DNA of 64,000 nt. Origin: Pyrrhosoma nymphula. Its lineage: Eukaryota; Arthropoda; Insecta; Odonata; Coenagrionidae. The notes under the pieces were generated by a model. The model was not told the origin of the DNA. It saw nothing but the letters and a program-made list of their open reading frames with translations, and searched no databases. This document shows positions 1 through 10,510 of this stretch, in pieces; position 1 is the first letter of the stretch; each line of letters opens with the position of its first letter. The position numbers were made by a program, and so were the translations under genes. The DNA lies in the NCBI GenBank assembly GCA_963573305.1, contig OY754327.1, forward strand, positions 181,792,386-181,856,385, read 5' to 3'.

Positions 1-2
1 CC

Positions 3-1130
3 GCGCCTATTGTTGATTTCTCAACTGGTGATTGCGGAGAATGGCCTGTTAAAATAACTTATGGCACGGGACAAACAATTGTAGAAAGAGGCCCTTTTCA
101 AGTAACTGATGCTGAATTTCCTGTTAGTAATACTGGTAGAAGATTTACTCCGGCAAACTATAAAAGAAAATTATCTAACGGAGAAGAAATCCGCATAGAG
201 TGGCTGATTTATTCTGTTTCAAGGAATTCAATTTTTTGTTAATGTTGTAAACGCTTTAATGCTGAAAGTATCTCACTTTCAGGCAAACCTGGATTTTCAG
301 ACTGGCGAAATATGTCCGGATTTATAGCCCAACGCGAGAAATCCCCAAGCCATATAAAAGCATACCAATATTGGCGAGAGTTACATCTGCATTTGCGCCT
401 AGGTAAAACAGTTGATGACGAAAATCAAAGACTCATTCATGCTGATAGTGAAAATTGGTATGAAGTATTAAAAAGGTTGCTTTGTGTAACGCAATTCCTC
501 GGGACGCAGGGATTGGCATTTCGAGGAACAACAGATACACTCTTTAAAAAGAATCACGGGAATTTCTTGAAATTAATAGAGCACTTTGCCACATTTGATG
601 TTTTCCTGAAAGAAAATTTGCGAAGTGCAAGCTCTCATGAAGTCAGTGTTCATTATCTTAGTAAAAATATAAAAAATGAATTCTTCACTGTGTTATCAAC
701 ACGCATTCAAGATTATATTTTACATGAACTTAAAAAAGTGTCATACTACTCAGTTGTAGACTGTACCCCTGATGTCAGTCGTGCAGAGCAAATGTCGATC
801 ATCGTTCGTTTTGTTCAAGCAGAGTTTGCTGTAAAAATAGTTATTAAAGAACATTTCCTTGGATTTATTCCGGTTACAGGCACTACTGGTGAAGGCCTAA
901 TTGACATTATCTTAAATGAGTTGATATTACGGCAGATTTATTTGAAAAATATGCGATGACAAGGGTATGATAATGGCAACAATATGAAAGGGAAAAAGAT
1001 AGGAGTTCAAAAAAGAATCGACGACCTTAATCCTCGAGCTTTCTCCGTTCCATGTGGGAGTCATTCATTAAACCTTGTCGTGAACGATGCAGTGCTGTCA
1101 TTTACTGTCGCTGCAATTTCTTTAGCTCGG
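3..1130 (+). pseudogene. hAT transposase fragment, TTF zinc finger plus DUF4371-like region
   Basis: Frame 3 reads from the window edge with the TTF zinc-finger signature: FPVSNTGRRF, then NGEEIRIEWLIYSVSRN, then a Cys-rich FC-x-CCKRF segment. An in-frame TAA at 240-242 breaks that Cys motif. The open stretch 312-956 holds KAYQYWRELHLHLRLGKTVD and the central helical region. TGA at 957-959 interrupts the conserved QGYDNG segment, and the same frame then continues with FSVPCGSHSLNLVVNDA to about 1128. In the family this protein would cut and join the transposon ends. Here the two stops and downstream frame losses make it a pseudogene. The ATG at 312 is not a real start, because coding similarity continues upstream of it. 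Confidence 0.8.
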
Positions 1131-1589
1131 TTCAAGAAGAGATATTAAAATGTTTTCTGTATCTACCTATCAACGGGGTATTTTGAAAAAGCAATTATCT
1201 AATCTAAATGTAAAACCTTTCAGCGATACCCGCTGGGGAAGCCGAATAAATGCATTCTATGCCCTTCGATATTATATTGATTAAGTGTACGATGCTGCTT
1301 ATGAAGCCAGTGAAGATCATAAATTAGATGGTTTTGTAAAAAAACACTGCCATTAACATCGCAGAAAAATTACAAGAATTTAAATTTCTTTTTTGCTCAG
1401 TGGTTTGGTACGAAATTTTATTCAAAATCAACAACTTTAACAAATTTCTCTAAAACATTACTGTAAATTTACAAAGCGCCATAGATTTAGTTGAAAAAGT
1501 TGGCAGTTTTTGAAGAAAATAAGATCTGAAATGGGGTTCAATAGCGTAATAATGGATGCAGAAGAGCTTGACGACAAACGCAGCTTTTT

Positions 1590-1769
1590 AGTTAAAATGA
1601 AAACTTGGTTATATTCTACACAATTTTATTAAGAACACGACCGGTTTCGACCTTTTCAGGTCATTCTCAAGTGTTACAAGTTGTAACACTTGAGAAGACC
1701 TGAAAAGGTCGAAACCGGTCGTGTTCTTAATAAAATTGTGTAGAATATAACCAAGTTTTCATTTTAACT
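1590..1769. mobile_element. 180-bp near-perfect palindrome with head-to-head hammerhead-like motifs
   Basis: The left arm (1590-1679) is the reverse complement of the right arm (1681-1769) apart from one indel. It sits between conserved blocks of the hAT transposase, so it inserted into the older transposon. The right arm, read on plus, has AACAC (1685-1689), TTGAGAA (1690-1696), GACCT/AGGTC (1697-1701 and 1706-1710), GAAAC (1711-1715), CGGTC (1716-1720) and GTGTT (1721-1725). AACAC pairs with GTGTT (stem I) and GACCT with AGGTC (stem II). The left arm (1634-1675) carries the same motif on minus. The core is a little degenerate (C3 to U and G8 to A against CUGANGA), so activity is doubtful. 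Confidence 0.75.
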
Positions 1770-2189
1770 AAAATGCATTCATTCTACGAAGTAAACTCGA
1801 TTGATTTTAGACCATTGATTTTAGACAAACGCAGCTTTGAGGTGAATTTTTTCTACCCAATTCTGGATACAGCTATCATCTCACTAAAAAAATATTTGAG
1901 CAAATGGACAGTCATAGTGATAGTTTCAGCTTTCTATACGATATTCACGGTATGCAGAAGTGGGATCATGCAAAACTAAATAAATATTAATATAGGATCA
2001 CGAGCGATTCAGCATGTTCTAAGTGATGGAGAGGAATATGTCAATCGACGAGAAAGAACTCGACGACAAACTTTTTATGTTAGCGCCCATTCTTACCGCT
2101 GGATCTTCTCCACCAAGCTCATTATCTTATTCATATATAACAAAAACTAGCTTTATTGACATTTTCCCATTACTTTTGTAAGTTAGCGA

Positions 2190-2345
2190 ATCCTTTTGGC
2201 CTTACCTTTATCCGTAGCTACTGGCGAAAGAAGTTTTTCAAAATTGAAGTTGATAAAGACATACCTTAGATGAACACTTTCTCAAGAGCGATTGACTGGG
2301 CTGTCAACATTAGCCAATGAAAGCGATACTTTGAAATTGACACAG
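2190..2345 (+). pseudogene. hAT C-terminal dimerisation domain remnant
   Basis: The frame starting at 2190 reads ILLALPLSVATGERSFSKLK, then LIKTYLR, a TGA at 2271-2273, then TLSQERLTGLSTLANES. The block P-x-S-x-A-x-x-E-R-x-F-S-x-L-K-x-I-K followed by S-Q-E-R-L-x-x-L is the hallmark of the hAT family dimerisation domain (Dimer_Tnp_hAT). It belongs to the same element as the fragment at 3-1130. The stop inside it confirms decay. Confidence 0.85.
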
Positions 2346-2370
2346 TTTCTATTTTGAAAGATTAGGCGAA

Positions 2371-4490
2371 TTTAAAATCTAGATAAATTTCAGTGTAATT
2401 TTTTTACTCAAAGGAACAATATTTAGTATATACGCGATGAAAATGTTGACATATTTATAAGCTATAAGATTACTTCGTTTCGTTTATAATCTATTTAAAA
2501 TACGAATTTGATCTTTTAACTCACTATCTACTCTCTAGTTTCCCATAAGTTTATTAATTTGAGTTAAAACAAATATTTTTTCCAATTTGAAATGTATCCA
2601 AAAAATACAGTAGTTCGTTGTTCTTTCACTAAAACTAAAATTCTTGTAAATTTGTTTCCATTCTGTAATAATTTTGATAAAGGGCAGTAGCCCATTCAAT
2701 AAATAAATAAAGTTATAGTGAATGTCTTCGAAATATTCAATTCAAATGAATAAACAATTCATGTCCATAATGTGCAAGTAAGAGTTCATTATTTTAAAGT
2801 TTGAAGGTCCTATAAAGATCGCAGAGAACAACAAAAACGCAATTGTTTGCGAGGGGGGGGGGGGAGCTTGGGGGGCTCCCAAGCACCATACCGCTTGTGT
2901 GGAAAAATTCTCTCGGATCGGACCTGAGTGGAAGCGACGGTTAAAACTGGATCACAAAAATTGTGCGAGGATCGATTAATGTTTTACTTTGGAAGAGACT
3001 TCCTATTGTGGTGATCGATCTGGTCTAATGGCACCTATTAACAGCTGAGAGGTGCTTTGTGTAATTTTTTTGTAACTTTCAGAGTCTTGTTAAGGGTTTG
3101 CGCTATTGTTGGGCATTTTCAACTCCTATATCTTTACAAGGAAGCGTAGATTTTCCCTTTTACGAAATTACCGTATTTACCAGCGTATAATATATCGGCA
3201 ACGTATAAAATATCGACAGAGGTGGTTGAATTAGAACTCGGTCGTTAATAGTTTCAGATTTATGTGTTGTAAAAAGCAAACACTACCTACGTTATCCGTA
3301 TAATGTTGGCATTTTTCAGTGGTAAATAGCCTTCTTTCTTTTCTTTTCTTTCTTTGTTAAATATACGTCTATAAAAATTTAAGTACCCCAAAGTGCATAT
3401 AATGCGCGTATAATCACACTAACCTACCCTTTCGCTGGCATCATCGTAAAGCCTTATTGAGATGCACTTTGAGTCCAACTACACCGTGAGCAGGAGTAAC
3501 AAGGGATCTCGTGAAATATTTTTAAATTTTGAATCGGTGGTCAGCACTCTACCATGTGCTTATAATTTTGTGTTACCTCAGCTGTTTTATTAGGGGCCTA
3601 AAATGCAAAGGAAATTCGTCCTCCGGATGAAAAGTTACATGCTAAAAGGTTTACTTCCACACGACATAGGTCTTAGGAAATTCTCTTCGAAAATGGTTCG
3701 CGCACCCGCAGTTTCTAAGGATTAGTATTTGACGGATAGGTTTGTTATCGTGTTGTCAAATGAATTGGAAGTAGTAGAGAACTGGTCATTTCGAGTCATC
3801 ATGTTAAAAAAACCTCAATCGGTAACCATCTTTCGTGGCATCCCTGATGTTCTCAGAGTAATGTGTTAGTGCTGGTGACAAAATTCTTGAGGCGTCATTG
3901 GTCAGTTTCCTCTACTTGGATACTTCACTTGGCGGTCAACTCTTAGAACATCCTGTAAAATTGGTCTCCGATACAATATTTGTAAACTATAATTCATCAA
4001 CGGCTGACTTTTTTCTTATCGATTGAGTATTAATCTAAGCCTCCCTCCTAAGGGTGTGCCTAATATATTTTTATGTTATCCCGCTATCTGTATAAGTTAT
4101 CTCCTTTTGCAGGATTTACCTTTTCTTCCAAGAACTTTTTTGATTCACTGGTTAAGAGACTGGGTACAAATAACTCAACTGCTGAATCCTTTTCTTGGAG
4201 TCCATCTTATTTTCCATGAATTTGGGTAGGCTGTTCCAGAACGGCACTCCGCTGGTCTTATTAAAAAAAACATTCCGCCCCAGTGCTCTCGACAAAGCCG
4301 TGATCAACTAACCTCTATCATCCATTAAACGCCGGCACAAGTCATCAGATGTGTGTATTGGGAGATCTCTTGAGCGGTTAGTGTTTCAACTAGTAATGAA
4401 AACCACCATAAAATTTAGGTCGTGAAAAACTTGCATGCTCTTATGTTTTTAATAAAATTTCAGTGAATGCTGCACAACGGAGGCACTAGC
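2371..4490. other. Intergenic stretch, no gene seen
   Basis: AT-rich sequence with AATAAA-rich text near 2697-2710 and a G-run with an adjoining CTTGG-type inverted repeat near 2850-2885. No ORF with recognisable protein features, RNA gene or ordered repeat was found. The open frame at 4023-4229 has no support. Confidence 0.5.
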
Positions 4491-4499
4491 GATTTTTGA

Positions 4500-4990
4500 A
4501 GCGATGTTGTGGAGCGGAGGAAGTGAAACCGTTTCTTCGCTCCTCAGTCCCATCAGTCCTCAAAGGGGAGATGTGTGTACTGTGTAATATGGAGGGTGGG
4601 GATGTCGTGCCCCGCTACGACCTCCCGCCACCCACCCACACATCTGTGCCGCCGCAGCGTTGAATTCTTCGCGCTCTAAAGTTTTAGGGCTCTTATCGCG
4701 AGGGGGTAATCGGGGCGGGTTAACCGGATACGCTTCTTCGCGACAAAGGTCGGCTTTTAAAGCGAGACCCTGGAGAAAGTGCTCATATGGCGTTCTTTTC
4801 CTTCGGGGGGAGGGAACTTTGACGGCCACGCTCGGTAGGAATAGACAAAAGGCCTCGGAAAGAGGTCATCTCTAACATGGGGGTCGCATATTTTCCTCTC
4901 CCTCTTCCCTCCCGCCCCTCCTTTTATTCTTTTATAGTAAATGCTGTGTGCGCCACCCCCCCCCCCCACTCCCCTCGGCTTTGCTTTGCG
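4500..4990. other. GC-rich, CpG-containing island
   Basis: GC content rises sharply against the AT-rich surroundings. CpG dinucleotides are frequent and there are C-runs (around 4964-4977). Overlapping open frames on both strands are a by-product of the base composition. It could be a promoter or CpG-rich regulatory island of an unseen gene, or an upstream promoter for gene A; the sequence alone does not decide. Confidence 0.4.
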
Positions 4991-5109
4991 TCGAAGGCAG
5001 CCGAAACACCCTGAAGAACAGTGAAATGGTGGTTATCCCTCCTCGTACTTAAATATTTTAGGGATATTCTTTCAAGTCTGCAATGTTTATTTTTTATGCG
5101 AGCATGACG

Positions 5110-5220
5110 TGCATGGAAGATTTATTTATGGGTAGTAAAGCAGTGGTAACAGCAGTTAGATCACAGAAATGAGGTACCGAGTTTAAATCCAGAGTTTGGG
5201 CACATCTAGCTATACCAATG
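5110..5220 (+). repeat. Possible degenerate tRNA-derived SINE
   Basis: The segment around 5140-5200 (AGCAGTTAGATCACAGAAAT, then a GAGTTTAAATCC block) looks like a tRNA-type A box and B box spaced as in a SINE head. The B box differs from GGTTCGANTCC at several positions. No A-rich tail or target duplication was identified. Confidence 0.3.
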
Positions 5221-5290
5221 CTGTGCGATTGTGCGAATTTCCGGTTGCCAGATCAATCTAGGAAATTCTCGGCGGCACCAGGAAAGGAAG

Positions 5291-5375
5291 CCTGTCTTGA
5301 TGTGTGATGGTCAAGACAGGCTTCTGATGGTTAACATCTGATGGCTAACATTTGATGGCTAACCGTTGATGCGCA
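5291..5375. repeat. Hairpin followed by a 14-bp minisatellite
   Basis: 5291-5300 and 5313-5322 form a 10-bp perfect inverted repeat (GCCTGTCTTG / CAAGACAGGC). Directly after come three 14-bp units at 5324-5337, 5338-5351 and 5352-5365 (consensus TCTGATGGCTAACA) and a partial fourth unit. Units differ at one to three positions. The unit also resembles the hairpin loop (TGTGATGGTCAA), so it may have arisen by slippage next to the hairpin. Confidence 0.75.
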
Positions 5376-6244
5376 AATGCTTATTTCTCTTCCTTTTTCC
5401 TTTTAAATGAGTTTTGGTCAATTTAAAAGTTATTGGAAATCTATAGATGTGAACACTGAATATGTAACTCGGAGCTAATTATAGAACGCTTAGGGAAGAC
5501 TATTTACCTTTCACATGGTTCTAATATTGCGTGAAGTTGGGCATTTTCTCCCTAAATCATACTGTAATTGATATTATAGATAATTTAGTGATTATCAGTT
5601 CTTAATGTATGTCTTCTCTTCCCCCGTTTAAATTGAGTGGCATTATATGAATTTGATGCATATCTGTGGACTATATGAATTTGATGCATATATGCAAGTT
5701 GCTCGTATGCATATCAGGAAACTCCTCTCTCGCTAGGCAAATGTCGCATATGCTGGTAACAGGGACTGTATTGGTATGTTATGCTGGGACAGGGAAGCGT
5801 ATAGAATAATATTCGGAATTTTTCATTTATATGTAGGTATAAAAAGATAATTTGTAACTTATAGGCAGTGCACATGCTGTACTATCATCTGTTAGCGTGA
5901 GCGGTTGCATTCAAAGTAGTGATGTAAAATATTCTATCTGGTTAGAAATTAAAGCACACTATGACTGATTTCAGACGTGTTAGTGAGACAATGCGTAGTC
6001 GTCTTTCAATCCAGGAATTATGATGGTCAGACCGAGCAATATAAATATTTCATGCAATTTCTTTTTTCATAGTAAGTGTAGCATTCTCACTTATCAAGCG
6101 ATTGATGCTTCCGCAATAACGGTATAAGCGACGGCAGTAGTTTAATGGGATGGGGTATCAGTAAGTTGACGGCTCTCAAGAATATTTATCAATTCCTTCC
6201 CTCCATTTCCGTTAGGTGTCCTTACAACACGTGACTAAAGAAAA

Positions 6245-6660
6245 TATTGGGAGAAAACAGCGTCGAGCGCATGAGCGTTATCGTGGAATCAACGAGCAAT
6301 GAATGCCAGTCTCTCTCCCGATTTCGATTGCAGTTAGTTGCTTCAAAAAAATCCCGATCTCTGCGTTCGCCTGCGTACTTGACAACCTCCCCCCTTCTTT
6401 CCCCTGCCATTTTCGCTTTCCTACTCCCCCTCTCCCCCGTCACGACTTCGACACTCCTCTCTCCAGCAAGTGCACGTAACATTTCCAGCAGTCGTCCTTT
6501 GTCCTTTAGGAACGTACGAAGGTTGTCCACCTTTCTCCTCCCCTTCCTTTCATTTCGTCCTTTCATTGTTCCATTCTCCATCTCTTCCACCTGAGAAGCT
6601 TTGCGCCCAACCCTCCAACAAACCATTGCCGCCGACACTCCTCGTGAATATTAAAGAAGC
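6245..6660. other. Pyrimidine-rich, CpG-containing GC island
   Basis: The plus strand is strongly C/T-rich (CCTCCCCCCTTCTTTCC-type tracts), with CpGs and a marked strand asymmetry. Overlapping frames on both strands give low-complexity Ser/Pro/Leu or Arg/Lys/Glu protein, which is composition rather than coding. It may be a regulatory island or an unspliced 5' UTR. No TATA box or clear splice donor could be assigned. Confidence 0.4.
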
Positions 6661-6972
6661 GAAATGTATCGTTCCGCACAGTAGTGCTTGTAAGATCGGA
6701 GAACCGGTAGTATGTTTGGAGAGCTGTGCTGGTGGGGGCTTCGCTCCGGGATTTATATGTTATGTTATTAATGTGATATTGGTCAAGTTTTACTATTTAA
6801 GGTAGTTTGAGAGAGATTTTTCTGTAGCCATAATAGAGATTATTTTAATGACCCTAAAACTTTTATTTTTATGACCAAACTTCCCATAAATTAAGTAAAT
6901 AAACATATTTAAGGCTTTAACTTTACTTACTTTTTCACTACTAGTTCGAATGTTTCAGCCTTAACGATGTTT

Positions 6973-7130
6973 GCCGGCCCCGGTGGCTGTAGGATTAGGT
7001 CCTCGCCTGCTAACCATAGGGTCGCGGGTTCGAGTCCCACCTGGGTGAATTTTTCACCACTCAGGGCATGGTTATGTGTGTTCGTCCGATGTTAATGGTT
7101 ACAATATTCCGATGTAAAAGGCCGTATGAT
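6973..7130 (+). repeat. tRNA-derived SINE
   Basis: The head starts GCCGGCCCCGGTGGCTGTAG at 6973. It contains an A-box-like TGGCTGTAGG and a perfect B box, GGTTCGAGTCC, at about 7027-7037, with tRNA-like spacing. The CCTCGCCTGCTAACCATAGG stretch resembles an anticodon arm. The flanking tail lacks a tRNA acceptor match, so this is a SINE and not a tRNA gene. Transcription would be by RNA polymerase III. The exact 3' end was not resolved. Confidence 0.75.
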
Positions 7131-7154
7131 CTGTTTTCGGTGGCTTTTGAAAAT

Positions 7155-7345
7155 GAATAAATGTGGAAATTTTTAACTGAGAGAAAAAAAAACTTTGTAT
7201 CTTTCCACTGATTTTTTATGAAAGAAGTTGCAATGCACTTTAGTATTTGCGTTGAAACTCGAAACTGGTAGTGCATTGTAACTTTTTTTATCTAAAATCA
7301 GTTGAATGATTCAAAGTTTTTCCCTCTCAGTTATTTTTTCACGAC
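7155..7345. repeat. Foldback element (long inverted repeat)
   Basis: The left arm about 7155-7238 (with AACTGAGAGAAAAA and GTTGCAATGCACT) pairs with the right arm about 7268-7345 (AGTGCATTGTAAC through TTTTTCCCTCTCAGTT). The loop, about 7239-7267, contains GTTGAAACTCGAAACTGG. No coding capacity. It is a non-autonomous snap-back element. Arms are diverged, with small indels. Confidence 0.65.
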
Positions 7346-8270
7346 GTTTACTGGAAACGCCTACACAACCGTAGGTTTCTTTACGATTTTACAAAAAGTA
7401 TAACGGTGAACAATACACTTTTTTATATAAATAATTGAGGAAATATGCTAAATATACACCGATACATTTGTGAAGTTATCTATGCGTCAGAAATTCCTCA
7501 TTAAAAAAATAGTATCTCTCTACAGTGCACAGCCGTACCAATAGCCCATGAACAACATCTATTTTATTGCCAGATATCTCGGAAAGTAGCGTAGTTAGTG
7601 GATGATATTTTTGTATCATTAGAAGGATGAGATCTTTTTCAAAACAATGAAGTGGAGTTTATGCAGTGTAATGTGAAGTGATATCTGGCTCAAAATACCT
7701 TAAATAAGAATAAAGGTAGTGATTGTTTCTTTTTTGTAACTAACAGTTGATTAATGTGTTATGCATTTATTCGTTATTTTATTTCCTGCAACTACACTCC
7801 ACACATGCGCCCGGAACCTCAAAATCTAAAGGTCGGTCCTAGGTTCACGCCCTCGTCCACACTGCATCCGTTTCGGGGAGTGAATAGATGAGCGCGGTGG
7901 AACGCCGTCTTCCCTTCTACTATTCGCCACCCTCTTTGCACGGCTCTTCGTCTGCACTCCGATGGGCAGGAGCGAGATCTCTTCCGGCTCGAGGGAAATG
8001 GCGAGGGTCCAGTTCTGCTTGAAGCAAGAAAAAAATTGACTCTCTAAAAAAATAGTAAGCAGTTACAGAGAGTTGCTGCCACAGACTTCATGCCTCAAGA
8101 CGGAAGTTGCGAAACGCAAGGTCTCTGCAAAGTCTTTTGGGAATTGATAGGATATCTAGTGTAGTTTAACCCAAAATCACAAATACTCCTGAAACACATT
8201 TTATAAAACAATTACTATTACATACTTCTCATTTCTAAGTCCCGTTTGTAGTTATTTTAGTTGTACTCTA
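7346..8270. other. Noncoding stretch with a GC-rich patch at 7800-8000
   Basis: AT-rich sequence except for a CpG-containing patch, about 7800-8000, with several CTCG and CGAG motifs. No ORF, RNA gene or repeat with defined ends was identified. The patch may be regulatory. Confidence 0.35.
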
Positions 8271-8296
8271 GTCCCAAGCTATAGTTTGAGAAAGTG

Positions 8297-8360
8297 AACA
8301 TCTACATCTACGAAGTACCGTGCAAGCCACCACTACGGTGTGTGGCACAGGATGATTCCA
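8297..8360 (+). repeat. Dispersed-repeat fragment (CATCTACATCTACG ... GCAAGCCACCACTACGGTGT)
   Basis: The sequence ACATCTACATCTACGAAGTACC followed by GCAAGCCACCACTACGGTGT and GTGGCACAGG matches from memory a widespread arthropod repeat, probably the 3' part of a SINE or LINE. No coding part is attached. Family assignment is by recollection and should be treated as tentative. Confidence 0.45.
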
Positions 8361-8950
8361 AACCAGGCATGCAGCATTCGTGCGCAGTCCAACCAGAAAC
8401 TGGGAGAGCGATACGTAAATGAACATGCAAAAATGCAGAACAAGGCTATAGACACATCTAGCGGTTAATATTACTAATACTGTTAATTTATGAATGCTAC
8501 GAGATGCTACATCATGCAGACAACAAAATAAAATATTGCCGGACATATCAAGCGGTGTGAAGTGTTAGTAATGATGTTAAATTATTAAACTCAAGTGAAA
8601 ATTCTACTATACCTTGTGAGGCTGGGAATTTCATATGATTGATCAATCGCAACTATTATGATCCCTTATTGTACGTGGGGAAAAATTACATTCTAAATCT
8701 ATCGGTTCTGCAGTCAATTTCTTATATCTTATTCCTGTGATCGCTTCTACCGTAGTACGTTGGCTCTAGCAATATATGTTGAACGTCCGGCAAAAAACTG
8801 TCTGCTCCGAACTTGTGCAAAAGATTTAACCTGTATTTCTCCCTTCGATTAATCAATCGAACTTCACTCCAATAGGCATAAAACACTGAACAGAATACAC
8901 TCTTTGACTTGAATGAAACACTTTAATAAACGTATTATTTGCGTTAGTTA
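8361..8950. other. Noncoding, nothing recognised
   Basis: No gene, RNA or ordered repeat was recognised in this stretch. Confidence 0.4.
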
Positions 8951-8964
8951 CTGGTTAACAAACA

Positions 8965-9025
8965 TCGTCGGCAATTGGGAGATCCGGGCTTCAATCCCGG
9001 TCAAGTCAAATGATTTTTTTCATGG
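8965..9025 (+). repeat. tRNA-like SINE fragment (B box)
   Basis: GGGAGATCCGGGCTTCAATCCCGGTCAAG contains a B-box-like GCTTCAATCCC within a T-arm-like inverted repeat (CCGGG ... CCCGG), followed by a T-rich run. The A box is not clear. It is most simply a truncated tRNA-derived SINE. Confidence 0.5.
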
Positions 9026-9661
9026 CGAATTTCACTCTCATAGGTGTAGATATCTCTTCGCACCCTTGCGCGTACTGCGTTCCTCATCATTTTTGCAACC
9101 ACTACGAATGGGAAATTGACTTCAGCCTATTGGTTCACGTATGACCTGGTCAGTCTGTTGTCAAAAATCGGTTAACCTATGTCAGATTTACTTGGAGTGT
9201 AAATAAGGTGCAAAATACCATGGTTTTCACTATATTCGCCTAAAAGAGAAGGGATGATTTTAATGATAGCTAGATATGAGTATTTCAAAGATATAAAACC
9301 GGTAAAAATGGTTAAGTGCTGGACAATGTATGCAAATCGCGGATAACTCATTCATAAATATCTTCTATCATGGGGAGACCTCTGTTGTGGGTCACCTTTA
9401 CAATTAGCTAACGAATCTACCGCCATCACGGCTACCCTTCATGCTGCCAAATCCGTTGTTATTTACTTTCCAAGATCTTCACTGGGCCTTTTGTGAATAC
9501 GATTTTTGTCGTGAAAAGGATTATTGTTCATCCTTATATTTGATGTCGCGAATGATTCACAAAATGTTCTTACTTTTACTCGTAAGGGTATGGCGAAAAA
9601 TGTCTCTTATTGTGCTGCGTGTGAGCGGTTTTTGTGACGCATCTGCTATTCGTGGCCGGGG

Positions 9662-9780
9662 TATTACCCCAAGGCTCACGATATGGGTCACGTGAGGTTC
9701 GCGCACATCTGCGGGGAGAAGCCTGTAATGTGCGAGATTTGTCGCACGCCAATGTCCGTCGCGTGTCTTCTGATTGGATG
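9662..9780 (+). pseudogene. Possible C2H2 zinc-finger remnant
   Basis: In the frame of the ATG at 9683 the translation has YPKAHDMGHVRFAHICGEKP followed by VMCEICRTPMSV. H-x3-H, then a GEKP linker, then C-x2-C is the inter-finger arrangement of C2H2 zinc-finger proteins. Only one half-finger and linker are visible and the frame closes soon after, with no donor identified, so this looks like a short pseudogene fragment. Chance resemblance is possible because the run is short. Confidence 0.3.
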
Positions 9781-9988
9781 GTTGCTAACTCCTATCGCAC
9801 CCTCCACTCAGCCTCGTGGATGTTGCACCACACATGTGATTCCGTGCACGTAGTGCTAAAGATTCGTCATCGATGAGACGAACCATTTAAAAAAATCACG
9901 ATTTCTCATCCTGACATTGGAAGGTATCTTTTGTCGTGTTCTAATGTTTTTAAATTGCTTTTTGTTATAACAGCCCTTTTATTTTTAG

Positions 9989-10107
9989 AGACTTGGGGCT
10001 TGGACGTTGACGGGCTCCCCGCAATCGAGTCTTCGTCAGTAAATAGTTTTTGTCTCCTCTGCTACAAAAATAACACAATTGTATTAGGAGGTCCTCATTG
10101 TCTAAAG
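9989..10107 (+). CDS. Candidate upstream exon of gene A (Cys-rich)
   Basis: An acceptor-like TTTTATTTTTAG ends at 9988 and a donor-like AAAG|GTAATA follows at 10108. The 119-bp segment is open, reading (x)TWGLDVDGLPAIESSSVNSF and then CLLCYKNNTIVLGGPHCLK. Three cysteines in C-x2-C-x12-C spacing and an Asn-x-Thr sequon (NNT) suit the extracellular, Cys-rich domain that continues in the 25.65-kb exon. It ends in phase 0, whereas that exon begins in phase 1, so at least one further exon would have to lie between them. The upstream sequence in this frame is hydrophobic (VFKLLFVITALLFLE) but lacks an ATG. Exon status is inferred from junctions and composition only. Confidence 0.35.
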
Positions 10108-10510
10108 GTAATATTCTTTCCACACTCCATGGTTGTACAGCTCTACCAACACACCCCAAGGATGCTAGTTATGCTAAGATTGATAAACGTCGAATTTATT
10201 TTTTTCAGCCTACTGGATTGTAAATTCTAATTTAACGGTTGTCAAACTCCTGATTCATTAATTTTGTCTCTACAAGTGATTTCTTACTTACGAAATATCG
10301 ACTTTAATGTTCGCTCGGCAGGCTTGGTGGGGTCTTGCACAAAACTTCTAGTAGTATTCCTTTAATGATGCTTCGTATACTAAAATATACATGTTCCCGA
10401 CGCCTGTTGAAATCCCACATCAAACACATTAGATCGGAAAGTATTTTCGATGAACGGTGAGCATTTCAGTAGTACCAAAGCTAATCAGCCTTTCCACAGC
10501 TCCCATTTCT

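Larger units (their letters stand above)
1..2370 (+). mobile_element. Decayed hAT transposon (ZMYM1-like, TTF zinc finger)
   Basis: Three blocks of one transposase lie in order on the plus strand: a TTF-type zinc-finger region, a central DUF4371-like region and a C-terminal hAT dimerisation segment. This is the layout of the ZMYM1-like hAT transposases common in animals. The 5' end lies beyond the window. In-frame stops, frameshifts and an inserted palindrome (1590-1769) show it is inactive. The 3' end was set by the loss of coding similarity near 2370; no terminal inverted repeat was found. A short stretch resembling GACAAACGCAGC recurs near 1573 and 1826, on either side of the palindrome. 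Confidence 0.8.
4991..6240. other. Noncoding stretch around the SINE and minisatellite
   Basis: Apart from the possible SINE and the minisatellite, nothing was recognised. A short direct repeat of TATATGAATTTGATGCATAT occurs near 5645-5693. No coding signal was seen. Confidence 0.45.

Noticed and set aside
6222..6805. Three overlapping open frames on both strands
   Set aside because: All follow from C/T-rich composition; low-complexity protein and no splice or start support.
6973..7050. Possible functional tRNA gene
   Set aside because: The B box is perfect but no acceptor-stem pairing or complete cloverleaf was found; a SINE explains it better.
9931..10230. 99-codon frame resembling a signal peptide plus Cys-rich region
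   Set aside because: It opens with TTG, has no in-frame ATG, and its hydrophobic part coincides with a likely acceptor tract. Only the 9989-10107 part was kept, as a candidate exon.
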